DNA of 8,735 nucleotides, from NCBI GenBank assembly GCA_947631365.1, contig CANRLB010000047.1, positions 1 through 8,735 of the forward strand, read 5' to 3'. The notes under the pieces are model-generated. The model was given only the letters and a program-made list of their open reading frames with translations, had not been told where the DNA came from and did not search any database. Position numbers and translations under genes: made by a program. This document shows positions 1 to 4,886 of the stretch, one piece after another. Each line of letters begins with the position of its first letter. The first letter of the stretch is position 1. This DNA is from an uncultured Bacilli bacterium. Its GTDB lineage: Bacteria; Bacillota_I; Bacilli_A; RF39; UBA660.

Positions 1-13
1 TGTAAAATTTGAC

Positions 14-39
14 AAAAAAATAACCATTTTATAATGGCT
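14..39 (-). terminator. Rho-independent terminator of the small minus-strand ORF
   Basis: Read on the minus strand, AGCCATT (39-33) pairs with AATGGTT (28-22) across a 4-base loop, with one G-T wobble, and is followed by A and seven T (20-14). This is a textbook intrinsic terminator. It lies 12 bases beyond the stop of the ORF at 52-144, which argues that this ORF or a decayed predecessor was a real transcription unit. Confidence 0.65.
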
Positions 40-51
40 TGCGAAGATTTC

Positions 52-144
52 TTAATTTAAAACTGATAAATTTCCGATTCTTTCATCTTCACCTTTTTTA
101 TTTGATAACCATTTAATAAATTTTTCATCTAAAACTTTTTTCAT
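52..144 (-). CDS. Possible 30-residue small protein or gene remnant, unknown
   Basis: An ATG-initiated 30-codon frame beginning MKKVLDEKFIKWL and ending GNLSVLN. It is rich in Lys, Glu and Asp, with no membrane segment and no recognised domain. No Shine-Dalgarno sequence precedes the ATG. A possible promoter (TTGTAA, 16 bases, TATAAA on the minus strand) ends only 8 bases before the ATG, so the message would be nearly leaderless. A clear terminator follows at 39-14. It diverges from the gene at 225. It may be a genuine small protein, or the remains of a longer gene. The terminator is the main support; coding status is uncertain. Confidence 0.3.
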   Translation of the reverse strand: MKKVLDEKFIKWLSNKKGEDERIGNLSVLN

Positions 145-224
145 AAATATCATTTATAATATACAATAAAAACTTTACAAAAACAATTCTAATTGTTAAA
201 ATTATATAATAAGGAGTATATAAT

Positions 225-830
225 ATGAGTAATGAATTATTCATTAAACAATATCAAAAAATTTATCCTTCTTTAAAATATTTTATTATTTTAAATGATC
301 GTTTAATTTTAAAATTACAAACTACTTATGTAATTCCTTTTACTCATATTAATTTATCTCATTTAAATCCCCAAATTTTTTCTTTAAACCCTATTGAATT
401 ATTTCAATCTTTATATATTTTAGAACTATTTTATCATCCAACTTTAGAACCCAAAGAAATTGATTTCATAACTAAGTATGTTAATAAATATGTTGAACTT
501 AATAACTTGGTTTTATCCAATCAAAGTGAAGAAGCTAATCGAGTTAATGCTTTAAGTATTCCTATTTATATATCTTATAATGATAATTTTATTAATACTC
601 CTTGCGCAACCCTTATTAATGATATTTGTAATAAAAATGTTTCAGAAATAGAACACGGTGAAGGAAAAGGCATGCGTTTAGTTTTAAAAAATCCTAACTA
701 TGAAGGAGAACAAGAGGAAGAAGAATATTATAATTTCTTAGAAAAAGCTGGTTTTAGCACTTTCTTGCTTATTGCGGTCACCGTTATAATTACATTCTTG
801 TATATTACTTCTTATATCTTAAATGGTTAA
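225..830 (+). CDS. Tail-anchored membrane protein of unknown function
   Basis: This 201-residue protein is not recognised. It has no N-terminal signal peptide: about 155 soluble residues come first, then an acidic stretch (GEQEEEEYYNF, about 160-171), then a single hydrophobic segment at about 177-198 and a three-residue tail. This is the layout of a tail-anchored protein with a cytoplasmic body and a C-terminal membrane anchor. The start is supported by AAGGAG at 211-216, 8 bases before the ATG. No convincing -35/-10 pair was found upstream. It ends in TAA just before the -35 box of the MraZ-like gene, so that gene has an independent promoter but could also receive read-through. The N-terminal half is rich in Ile, Leu, Tyr and Asn. 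No catalytic motif or known domain is visible. Confidence 0.85.
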   Translation: MSNELFIKQYQKIYPSLKYFIILNDRLILKLQTTYVIPFTHINLSHLNPQIFSLNPIELFQSLYILELFYHPTLEPKEIDFITKYVNKYVELNNLVLSNQSEEANRVNALSIPIYISYNDNFINTPCATLINDICNKNVSEIEHGEGKGMRLVLKNPNYEGEQEEEEYYNFLEKAGFSTFLLIAVTVIITFLYITSYILNG

Positions 831-831
831 T

Positions 832-860
832 TTGACAAATTAATAATAATATAGTAAAAT
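832..860 (+). promoter_or_regulatory. Sigma-70-type promoter of the MraZ-like gene
   Basis: TTGACA (832-837), a 17-base spacer and TAAAAT (855-860). The predicted transcription start is about 866-867. The -35 box begins two bases after the stop codon of the preceding gene. The predicted start leaves only about 5 bases before the ATG at 872 but about 17 before the ATG at 884, which favours the second start. Confidence 0.75.
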
Positions 861-863
861 AGT

Positions 864-878
864 CCCTTGAAATGAGGG
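864..878 (+). promoter_or_regulatory. Small dyad covering the ribosome binding site of the MraZ-like gene
   Basis: CCCT (864-867) is complementary to AGGG (875-878), with two possible G-T pairs inside and a 3-base loop. The right arm is the Shine-Dalgarno sequence GAGGGG of the start at 884, and the left arm lies at the predicted transcription start. It could be a weak RNA hairpin that dampens translation, or an operator half-site pair. The stem is short, so this is tentative. Confidence 0.3.
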
Positions 879-883
879 GTTTT

Positions 884-1288
884 ATGTTTGGTGATAAATT
901 AATTATTGGTACAAAAACTTTTACCATAGATTCTAAAAATCGTTTGGCAATGCCAGCTTTTACAAATGCTTGCCCAAATGATTTATTAGTATTGGAATTA
1001 AAAAAAGAAGAACAAAAAACACTTTTAAGATTTTCTTTATACAAAGATTATTTAAATTTAGCAAAGTTGCTAAGTGAAAAGAGAAAAGAAGCCAGTTCAA
1101 TTGAAGAATTTGAAAAATTAAGTCAAGAAATTGAAGTTATCTGTCAAAAATTAGCTTGCTGTGGTTATTTAGATACTCAAAGAAGATTTACTATACCTAG
1201 CAACATATTAAATGAAGCAGAGCTTACCTCTGGAGATGAAGTCTTAATAAAAGGAGCAGGTACTTCCGTTTTAGCTAGAAAAAAATAG
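884..1288 (+). CDS. MraZ-like (AbrB-type fold) transcriptional regulator, orphan
   Basis: A 134-residue protein with the two-repeat MraZ layout. Each half carries the family's DxxxR signature: DSKNR at 16-20 followed by LAMPAF, and DTQRR at 97-101 followed by FTIPSNIL. Between them is the helical segment (about 52-90) that links the two beta-rich SpoVT-AbrB-type domains. Known MraZ proteins are ring-forming DNA-binding proteins of about 140 residues that control the division/cell-wall cluster. Here no rsmH, ftsL or pbp gene follows, so this is an orphan copy or paralogue with an unknown target. The ATG at 884 is preferred over the one at 872, because GAGGGG (874-879) precedes it and the promoter would leave almost no leader for 872. 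It ends in TAG within a hairpin shared with a convergent ORF. The family call is fairly sure; the role is not. Confidence 0.8.
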   Translation: MFGDKLIIGTKTFTIDSKNRLAMPAFTNACPNDLLVLELKKEEQKTLLRFSLYKDYLNLAKLLSEKRKEASSIEEFEKLSQEIEVICQKLACCGYLDTQRRFTIPSNILNEAELTSGDEVLIKGAGTSVLARKK

Positions 1289-1303
1289 TTAATCTATTTT
1301 TTT
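1279..1303. terminator. Bidirectional hairpin containing both convergent stop codons
   Basis: Seven A and TAG (1279-1288), a 5-base loop, then CTA and seven T (1294-1303): a perfect 10-bp stem that ends in a T-tract on either strand. The plus-strand stop TAG (1286-1288) and the minus-strand stop of the 55-codon ORF (1296-1294) are both inside the stem. The stem is A-T rich, so efficiency is uncertain. Confidence 0.55.
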
Positions 1304-1461
1304 AATTTTTTAACTGGATTATCACCAAGCAAGAAATAATTTCTATTTTCTATCTTTTGAAAAACCACTTTACCATTTTCATTAACTGGGGCTTTAATAC
1401 CTACATAACCTATTTTCCCCGTAAGCGTATTTAAGAATTTAGAATCATTTTCACATAACAT
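1294..1461 (-). CDS. Small 55-residue ORF or 3' remnant of a larger gene, unknown
   Basis: The frame reads MLCENDSKFLNTLTGKIGYV at its start and ends NYFLLGDNPVKKLKK. The composition looks like a real protein, with an alternating hydrophobic pattern and a Gly-rich beta-like centre. No Shine-Dalgarno sequence precedes the ATG, and the open frame continues upstream to codon 1509, where it meets a stop inside the spoVS terminator. The YFLLGDN stretch recalls the GDN motif of type I signal peptidases, and GKIGYV with a later GKVV recalls NfeD-type OB folds. Neither likeness is enough to name it. It converges on the MraZ-like gene and shares its hairpin. The best reading is a truncated gene remnant or an unannotated small protein. 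Confidence 0.35.
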   Translation of the reverse strand: MLCENDSKFLNTLTGKIGYVGIKAPVNENGKVVFQKIENRNYFLLGDNPVKKLKK

Positions 1462-1503
1462 ATGAATAAAATTTTCAATTAGAAAAAATTTATTATAATA
1501 TAA

Positions 1504-1532
1504 AACCCGTTTTCTTATTTAAGAAACGGGTT
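1504..1532 (-). terminator. Terminator after spoVS
   Basis: AACCCGTTT (1504-1512) pairs perfectly with AAACGGGTT (1524-1532). After a one-base bulge a further CTT/AAG closes an ATTT loop. On the minus strand it is followed by TTTTAT. It begins 7 bases beyond the spoVS stop, so it ends the HD-uppS-DUF308-spoVS run. Confidence 0.75.
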
Positions 1533-1539
1533 AATTTAC

Positions 1540-1806
1540 CTATTTAATTTTATTTTCCACAATAAGTTTTATCGCGGTTTTTTGTTCACCATTAATTGTT
1601 ATATCATTAAAAGCTGGTATAACAACAAGATTATCACCCGTCGGGGCAACAAAACCACGACAGATTGCTATTGCTTTAATAGCTTGATTTAACGATCCAG
1701 CTCCAATTGTTTGAAGTTCAACACTACCTTTCTCACGATAAATGTTTGCAATAGCACCCGCTACTTTACTAGGATTTGATTTACTAGATACTTTTAAAAT
1801 TTCCAT
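1540..1806 (-). CDS. spoVS: Stage V sporulation protein S (SpoVS)
   Basis: An 88-residue protein that matches SpoVS over its whole length: MEILKVSSKSNPSKVAGAIA at the start, then the hallmark QTIGAGSLNQAIKAIAICRGF and VAPTGDNL, and the closing TAIKLIVE. The family's usual length is about 86, so it is complete. In Bacillus subtilis SpoVS is a small Alba-like dimer that affects septation and later spore development. The family also occurs in bacteria that do not sporulate, so it does not prove spore formation. The start is fixed by AGAGAGG with a suitable spacer before the ATG. It follows the HdeD-like membrane gene by 55 bases and precedes a strong terminator. A separate promoter in the gap is possible but not clear. 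Identification is secure; its job in this organism is inferred. Confidence 0.93.
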   Translation of the reverse strand: MEILKVSSKSNPSKVAGAIANIYREKGSVELQTIGAGSLNQAIKAIAICRGFVAPTGDNLVVIPAFNDITINGEQKTAIKLIVENKIK

Positions 1807-1861
1807 AATATATTCCTCTCTGTCTAGTTAAATATATGATGGAAATCTTTAAAAATGCTTA

Positions 1862-2422
1862 TTATTTTTTCTTTTTAGTTTTTTCTTTTTCTTCTATATT
1901 ATTATTACTTATAATAAATGCCACTAAAGGATCCATTAAATCTAAAATACCATTAATTAAGAAGAAAAATCCTAATACAAGAATTTGAACATCACCAGTA
2001 TAATATAAATTTAAAGTTGTTATAATACCAGTAATTAAAAATAAAACTAAATTAACAACATTTAAAAGCCATATTTTATTTTTACGATCATGATAATAAT
2101 CACTTTCTTTTAACTTAGTTAAACTCATTAGAATTACCCAAATAAATAAAAGTAATGCTAAATTCCAAGGCTCAGTAATATCTAAAAAGAACATTAAGAT
2201 TAAAACTAAGAGTGATGAAAAAGAAGTACTAAATCCAGAATATTCTTTAAAACTTAATATTAAAATATTTTTTATTAAGTGAATAATTCCATATAAGGAA
2301 ATTGTTAAAATAAAAACTGCTTTAATATTTATGACACCAAAAAGGGGAAGAATTGTCATTATTCCACCAATTAAAACAAGTAACCAACCTGTGATAAATT
2401 CTACTAAAGTTCTTCGATTCAT
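1862..2422 (-). CDS. Six-helix membrane protein, HdeD/DUF308-like
   Basis: A 186-residue integral membrane protein with six hydrophobic segments at about 9-27, 35-56, 68-82, 87-101, 117-141 and 144-170. They are arranged as pairs, with Gly-containing patterns such as WLLVLIGGIMTILPLFG and GFFFLINGILDLMDP, and end in a Lys/Glu-rich cytoplasmic tail. This is the layout of the HdeD (DUF308) family. HdeD of E. coli is linked to acid resistance, but the family's biochemical function is not established. The start is supported by AGGATGTGA before the ATG. It lies 46 bases after uppS on the same strand with no terminator in between, so co-transcription is likely. The position after uppS is usually held by cdsA, but this protein shows no CdsA motif. 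The family call is moderate. Confidence 0.75.
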   Translation of the reverse strand: MNRRTLVEFITGWLLVLIGGIMTILPLFGVINIKAVFILTISLYGIIHLIKNILILSFKEYSGFSTSFSSLLVLILMFFLDITEPWNLALLLFIWVILMSLTKLKESDYYHDRKNKIWLLNVVNLVLFLITGIITTLNLYYTGDVQILVLGFFFLINGILDLMDPLVAFIISNNNIEEKEKTKKKK

Positions 2423-2468
2423 TTTAAATCACATCCTATTAAAATTATAATTTATTTAAATTAATTTT

Positions 2469-3173
2469 TCAATCTGTTTTAACACTTCCAAAACGACGAT
2501 CTTTTTTTTGATAAAAGAGAATTGCTTTATCTAAATCTTTTTCTTTAAAATCAGGAAAATAAAGATTACTAAAATATATTTCTGCATAATACATTTGATA
2601 TAACATAAAATTACTTAATCTTTTTTCTTTCCCTGTTCTAATTAATAAATCAAGGGGAGGTAAATCTTGATATAAATATTTATAAAAACTCTCTCTTGTA
2701 ATATCTTCTTTTTTAATTAATCCCTGATTTAAATCATGAGCTAGTTTAATTGAAGCATCTACTATTTCTTCTTCTCCCCCGTAATTAAGGCAAATATTTA
2801 AAACACAATCTGTATTATTTTGCGTTCTTAAAATAATATTATCCATAGCCTCAATTACATCTTTTCTTAAATTATTACGTCTTCCACTAAAAACAACTTT
2901 GATATTATCTTTACAAACTTTTTCTAATTTATTATTAAAGTAATAAATTAATAAATCCATTAAATAATTAACTTCTTCTTCACTTCTTTTAAAATTATCA
3001 GTTGAAAAAGCATAAACAGATAAATATTTAATTCCTAAATTTTTAGCATGTAAAGCAATTTTTTCTAAAGTTTTGCCACCCTTTTTGTGACCTTCACTTC
3101 TTTTTAGTCCTCTTTTAATTGCCCATCTACCATTTCCATCCATTATAATTCCAATATGTTTAGGTAAGTTCAT
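2469..3173 (-). CDS. uppS: Isoprenyl transferase (undecaprenyl diphosphate synthase)
   Basis: A 234-residue cis-prenyltransferase that elongates farnesyl diphosphate with isopentenyl diphosphate to the C55 lipid carrier of peptidoglycan and teichoic acid synthesis. Visible motifs are HIGIIMDGNGRWA (6-18, with catalytic Asp12), RSEGHKKGG (25-33), YAFSTDNFKRSEEEV, and RTGKEKRLSNFMLYQMYYAEIYF near the C terminus. The length is normal for the family. Oddities: the usual STENW(K/R)RP block reads STDNFKRS, and the consensus RTSGE reads RTGKE, so the Gly before the conserved Glu is Lys. AGGAG lies 6 bases before the ATG. A hairpin separates it from the HD gene 35 bases upstream. It ends in TGA at the usual family end. 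Downstream lies an HdeD-like gene instead of cdsA. Identification is secure. Confidence 0.95.
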   Translation of the reverse strand: MNLPKHIGIIMDGNGRWAIKRGLKRSEGHKKGGKTLEKIALHAKNLGIKYLSVYAFSTDNFKRSEEEVNYLMDLLIYYFNNKLEKVCKDNIKVVFSGRRNNLRKDVIEAMDNIILRTQNNTDCVLNICLNYGGEEEIVDASIKLAHDLNQGLIKKEDITRESFYKYLYQDLPPLDLLIRTGKEKRLSNFMLYQMYYAEIYFSNLYFPDFKEKDLDKAILFYQKKDRRFGSVKTD

Positions 3174-3188
3174 TAAAATCTCCTATCT

Positions 3189-3210
3189 AAAAAAGTGGTA
3201 TTACCCACTT
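3189..3210 (-). terminator. Weak terminator or attenuator between the HD gene and uppS
   Basis: On the minus strand AAGTGG (3210-3205 as read) pairs with CCACTT (3198-3193) across a 6-base loop, and the T-run continues to 3189. It overlaps the stop codon of the HD gene and ends 5 bases before the uppS AGGAG. It may thin out transcription into uppS or act as a processing or stability element; the stem is only 6 bp. Confidence 0.4.
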
Positions 3211-3739
3211 ATTTAATTAAATTAATTGTAAATAATATATATAAACAAGTTTTATATCTTACTTTAAATATTAATGTTTCATAAATTGAAACTGCTAAAT
3301 CACAAGCACAAACAATGTAACCATCTTTATTCTTAGGTTTATATAATTTATGATCTACTCTTTCTCTTTTATTAATAAAAGGAAAAGTATCTTTTAATAA
3401 AGCATAATGATACATATGAGTTTCAATAATACTTTCTTCATTTTCATTAATAGTAAAATACTTTTTAGCATTTTCTACACTAACCTTTGGGTGATTTAAA
3501 TATGAAATATTTTCATTCGAATTAGTATTACCATGGAAAAAATCATGTAAAAGCCCTGAGACTGCTGCATCATTATAATTACCTTTTAATAATCGCGATA
3601 CTAAATAACTCAAATAAGATACTCTTTTACAATGAGCATATCTAGTTGAGCCATGATGAGTATCATTTTTAAGCGTTATATAATTTTCATTTTCTAATAT
3701 ATCTTTAGTTATTTCTTGATATTCTTTTTTTAATTTCAT
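3209..3739 (-). CDS. HD-domain metal-dependent phosphohydrolase
   Basis: A 176-residue single-domain HD protein. The ligand series is visible in order: His36 (in STRYAHCKRV), the HD pair His65-Asp66 (GLLHDFFHG), His83, His108/His111 (IETHMYHY) and Asp147 (VCACDLAV). This is a complete HD motif set, so it should bind one or two metals and hydrolyse a phosphate ester. Small HD proteins of this kind act on nucleotides or cyclic nucleotides, and the substrate cannot be read from sequence. The C terminus is hydrophobic (KTCLYILFTINLIK). AGAGG precedes the ATG by 9 bases. It is the first gene of the run toward uppS and has its own promoter at 3788-3817. Its stop codon lies within the hairpin before uppS. 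The family call is secure; the substrate is unknown. Confidence 0.85.
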   Translation of the reverse strand: MKLKKEYQEITKDILENENYITLKNDTHHGSTRYAHCKRVSYLSYLVSRLLKGNYNDAAVSGLLHDFFHGNTNSNENISYLNHPKVSVENAKKYFTINENEESIIETHMYHYALLKDTFPFINKRERVDHKLYKPKNKDGYIVCACDLAVSIYETLIFKVRYKTCLYILFTINLIK

Positions 3740-3787
3740 CTTTTAATACCTCTTTTTTTCTTATTAAATAATATTAAAGACTTATAA

Positions 3788-3817
3788 ATTATATCATATA
3801 TTTAATAGTAAATGCAA
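3788..3817 (-). promoter_or_regulatory. Promoter of the HD-uppS-DUF308 run
   Basis: On the minus strand TTGCAT (3817-3812), an 18-base spacer and TATAAT (3793-3788). The predicted transcript start is about 3781, giving a leader of about 40 bases before the HD gene. Confidence 0.6.
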
Positions 3818-3831
3818 ATTTATGAGAAAAA

Positions 3832-3854
3832 ATTACTTTTTTCTGTAAAGTAAT
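3832..3854 (-). terminator. Terminator-like hairpin upstream of the HD gene
   Basis: ATTACTTT and AAAGTAAT form a perfect 8-bp stem with a 7-base loop. On the minus strand the hairpin is followed by six T (counting from the stem edge) and CTC. It lies just upstream of the HD promoter and would insulate it from transcription coming from the tRNA side. Confidence 0.5.
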
Positions 3855-3925
3855 ATGTTTTAGCATTTAAAAGCATCAATAATTATATAATTATAGTAAC
3901 TATCTATTATCAAAGATATTTAACA

Positions 3926-4027
3926 ATGCTAAACGATCCAAAAGTTAATTGGTTAAATATTCCAATAGAAGAAGTAATTAGCAATGTCATACAATACTTT
4001 AATAATCTTAATGTTGTATCTTTATAG
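3926..4027 (+). pseudogene. 33-codon ORF, probable gene remnant
   Basis: The frame begins MLNDPKVNWLNIPIEEVISN and ends with TAG. The amino-acid mix (Trp, Pro, an amphipathic helix in IPIEEVISNVIQYF) looks protein-like, but there is no Shine-Dalgarno sequence and no promoter. The open frame extends some 23 codons further upstream without a start. It is not assigned to any family. It is most likely a fragment of a lost gene beside the tRNA. Confidence 0.2.
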
Positions 4028-4058
4028 GAAATAAAATTATTACAATTATTTTATGTAC

Positions 4059-4079
4059 GCATATTGATAGTCAATATGC
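4059..4079. repeat. Perfect 9-bp inverted repeat with a 3-base centre
   Basis: GCATATTGA and TCAATATGC flank TAG. There is no T-tract on either side, so it is not a simple terminator. The compact symmetrical form suits a dimeric regulator or recombinase site. No gene nearby explains it. Confidence 0.5.
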
Positions 4080-4105
4080 AAGTGTGTTTTCTAAATTGAC
4101 AAAAT

Positions 4106-4140
4106 AAAACTACTTTCAATTTAATTTTGAGAGTAGTTTT
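4106..4140. terminator. Strong bidirectional terminator downstream of tRNA-Thr
   Basis: AAAACTACT (4106-4114) pairs with AGTAGTTTT (4132-4140). The stem continues through a T-G wobble and TCAA/TTGA to 14 bp in all, closing a 7-base loop. Five T follow on the plus strand and TTTTATTTT on the minus strand. It would end tRNA-Thr transcription on the minus strand. Confidence 0.75.
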
Positions 4141-4150
4141 TATATTTAAT

Positions 4151-4166
4151 CTCGAAAAAGTTCGAG
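4151..4166 (-). other. Hairpin just after the tRNA-Thr 3' end
   Basis: CTCGAA and TTCGAG form a 6-bp stem with a 4-base loop, 13 bases beyond the CCA end. It has no good T-tract. A sequence with the same AAACTCG lead-in follows the tRNA 3' end at the right edge of the window, so it may be a conserved 3' trailer or processing element. Confidence 0.45.
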
Positions 4167-4179
4167 TTTAGTATCTATC

Positions 4180-4253
4180 TGGTGCCGATTGGCAGAATTG
4201 AACTGCCCTCTGATGCTTACCATGCATCTGTACTACCACTGTACTAAATCGGC
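4180..4253 (-). tRNA. tRNA-Thr (anticodon GGT)
   Basis: A complete 74-base cloverleaf with encoded CCA. The acceptor stem GCCGATT/AATCGGC is 7 bp, and the D stem is GTAC/GTAC with loop AGTGGTA. The anticodon stem is GATGC/GCATC with loop ATGGTAA, so T33 precedes anticodon GGT, which reads ACC and ACT (Thr). The variable loop has four bases. The T stem is GGCAG/CTGCC with loop TTCAATT, and the discriminator is A. The T arm and acceptor resemble bacterial tRNA-Thr. A possible -10 TATAAT lies shortly upstream, and terminators follow at 4151-4166 and 4106-4140. Confidence 0.95.
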
Positions 4254-4297
4254 ATAACATTATAATAACTAATAATATATTTTTTTTCAATATAAAA

Positions 4298-4323
4298 ACA
4301 ACTACTTTTTATTAAGTAATTGT
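4298..4323 (-). terminator. Terminator after the small secreted protein gene
   Basis: ACAACTACTT (4298-4307) pairs with AAGTAATTGT (4314-4323) with one wobble and a 6-base loop. On the minus strand it is followed by TTTTTATATT. It begins 15 bases beyond the stop of the gene at 4338-4796 and separates that gene from tRNA-Thr. Confidence 0.7.
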
Positions 4324-4337
4324 TTAATTTATATTTT

Positions 4338-4796
4338 TTAATCAAAATAGAATGAACAGATGGCTTTACTAGAGCTTTGAATTTTAATTGTTGGTGTACC
4401 ACTAGATGAATAAGAATAATGACATCCAGTAGCGGTTTGACCATTTCCAACTGTGCCACTATTACATGTGACACTGGTTCCAGAAGTACCATTTGTACAT
4501 TCTACTTTGGTAGGTCCAGTTCCACTTGGAATGTCAGTTTGGCCAATATATATTCCAGTTCCACTATTTACTTTTTTATAAATTCTAATTGCAATATCAG
4601 CATTATTTTTATCTATATATTCATATATATTTCCTACTGCAGATGCAAATAAATTACCACTTGGTGCATCATCTTCATAATAATAAGCATAAACAGACTT
4701 GACGCCGATAACTAAAGCAATAACAAAAAAAGCAATAAAACCTATATAATATTTTTTATTTTTTTGAGCTAAATAATCTTTTTTCATCCTAGCCAT
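4338..4796 (-). CDS. Small secreted or membrane-anchored Ser/Thr/Gly-rich protein
   Basis: A 152-residue protein with a basic N terminus, a hydrophobic segment at about 17-36 and a possible signal peptidase site after SVYA (37). The exported part begins YYYEDDAPSGNLFASAVGNI, which recalls the start of mature TasA/CalY-type matrix proteins; this likeness is weak. The C-terminal half is rich in Ser, Thr and Gly and has four cysteines (100, 111, 125, 147), enough for two disulfides. It is likely extracellular, but no known domain is visible and the function is unknown. AAGGAAG lies just before the first ATG; an internal ATG three codons later has only a poorly placed AGG. It is a single-gene unit with its own promoter (4858-4886), a leader hairpin and a terminator. 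Confidence 0.8.
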   Translation of the reverse strand: MARMKKDYLAQKNKKYYIGFIAFFVIALVIGVKSVYAYYYEDDAPSGNLFASAVGNIYEYIDKNNADIAIRIYKKVNSGTGIYIGQTDIPSGTGPTKVECTNGTSGTSVTCNSGTVGNGQTATGCHYSYSSSGTPTIKIQSSSKAICSFYFD

Positions 4797-4815
4797 CTAC
4801 TTCCTTTTTTCTTTT

Positions 4816-4854
4816 CTTATGATAGATTATTCGACAATATTTTCTCTATCTAAG
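4816..4854 (-). promoter_or_regulatory. Stem-loop at the 5' end of the secreted-protein mRNA
   Basis: CTTA (minus-strand copy, 4854-4851) and GATAGA (4850-4845) pair with TCTATC (4826-4821) and TAAG (4819-4816), with one bulged base, giving a 10-bp stem at the predicted transcript start. It may stabilise the message. The loop contains the TTGTCGAA octamer. Confidence 0.45.
4830..4837 (-). promoter_or_regulatory. Spo0A-box-like octamer TTGTCGAA
   Basis: An exact match, on the coding strand of the secreted-protein gene, to the 0A box (TTGTCGAA; core TGTCGAA) described in Bacillus. It lies about 15-20 bases downstream of the predicted transcription start, where binding would repress. A single octamer can arise by chance, and no Spo0A gene is in view. 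Confidence 0.3.
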
Positions 4855-4857
4855 AAA

Positions 4858-4886
4858 ATTATATTATGGCATTTTATTATTGTAAA
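4858..4886 (-). promoter_or_regulatory. Promoter of the secreted-protein gene
   Basis: On the minus strand TTTACA (4886-4881), a 17-base spacer and a perfect TATAAT (4863-4858). The predicted transcript start is about 4851, giving a leader of about 55 bases. Confidence 0.75.

Larger units (their letters stand above)
3740..4179. other. Gene-poor stretch between the HD gene and tRNA-Thr
   Basis: About 440 bases without a confident gene. It holds the HD-gene promoter (3788-3817), a minus-strand terminator-like hairpin (3832-3854), a short plus-strand ORF (3926-4027), a 9-bp perfect dyad (4059-4079), a strong bidirectional terminator (4106-4140) and the hairpin after the tRNA (4151-4166). The middle part looks like decayed sequence. 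Confidence 0.6.

Noticed and set aside
9..35. TTGACA with TATAAT on the plus strand as a promoter for the 225 gene
   Set aside because: The spacer is only 15 bases, the TATAAT lies within the minus-strand terminator hairpin, and it would give a leader of about 180 bases.
872..883. The ATG at 872 as the start of the MraZ-like gene
   Set aside because: It has no ribosome site and would be about 5 bases from the predicted transcript start. The ATG at 884 has GAGGGG and matches the usual MraZ N terminus.
805..1044. Minus-strand frame over the start of the MraZ-like gene
   Set aside because: It is a shadow of the real gene and crosses its promoter.
2469..2471. Use of TGA as Trp (Mycoplasma-type code)
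   Set aside because: The only relevant TGA ends UppS at the family's normal length. Trp is encoded by TGG in uppS and in the 4986 gene, and no gene needs TGA read-through.
4096..4101. TTGACA as a -35 box before the 4106 terminator
   Set aside because: No -10 box at suitable spacing; the expected position is inside the terminator stem.
4419..4652. Plus-strand ORF of 77 codons, and a 82-codon minus-strand frame at 4244-4492
   Set aside because: Both overlap the secreted-protein gene in other frames, and the second also runs into tRNA-Thr. Low-complexity Ser/Thr codons explain them.
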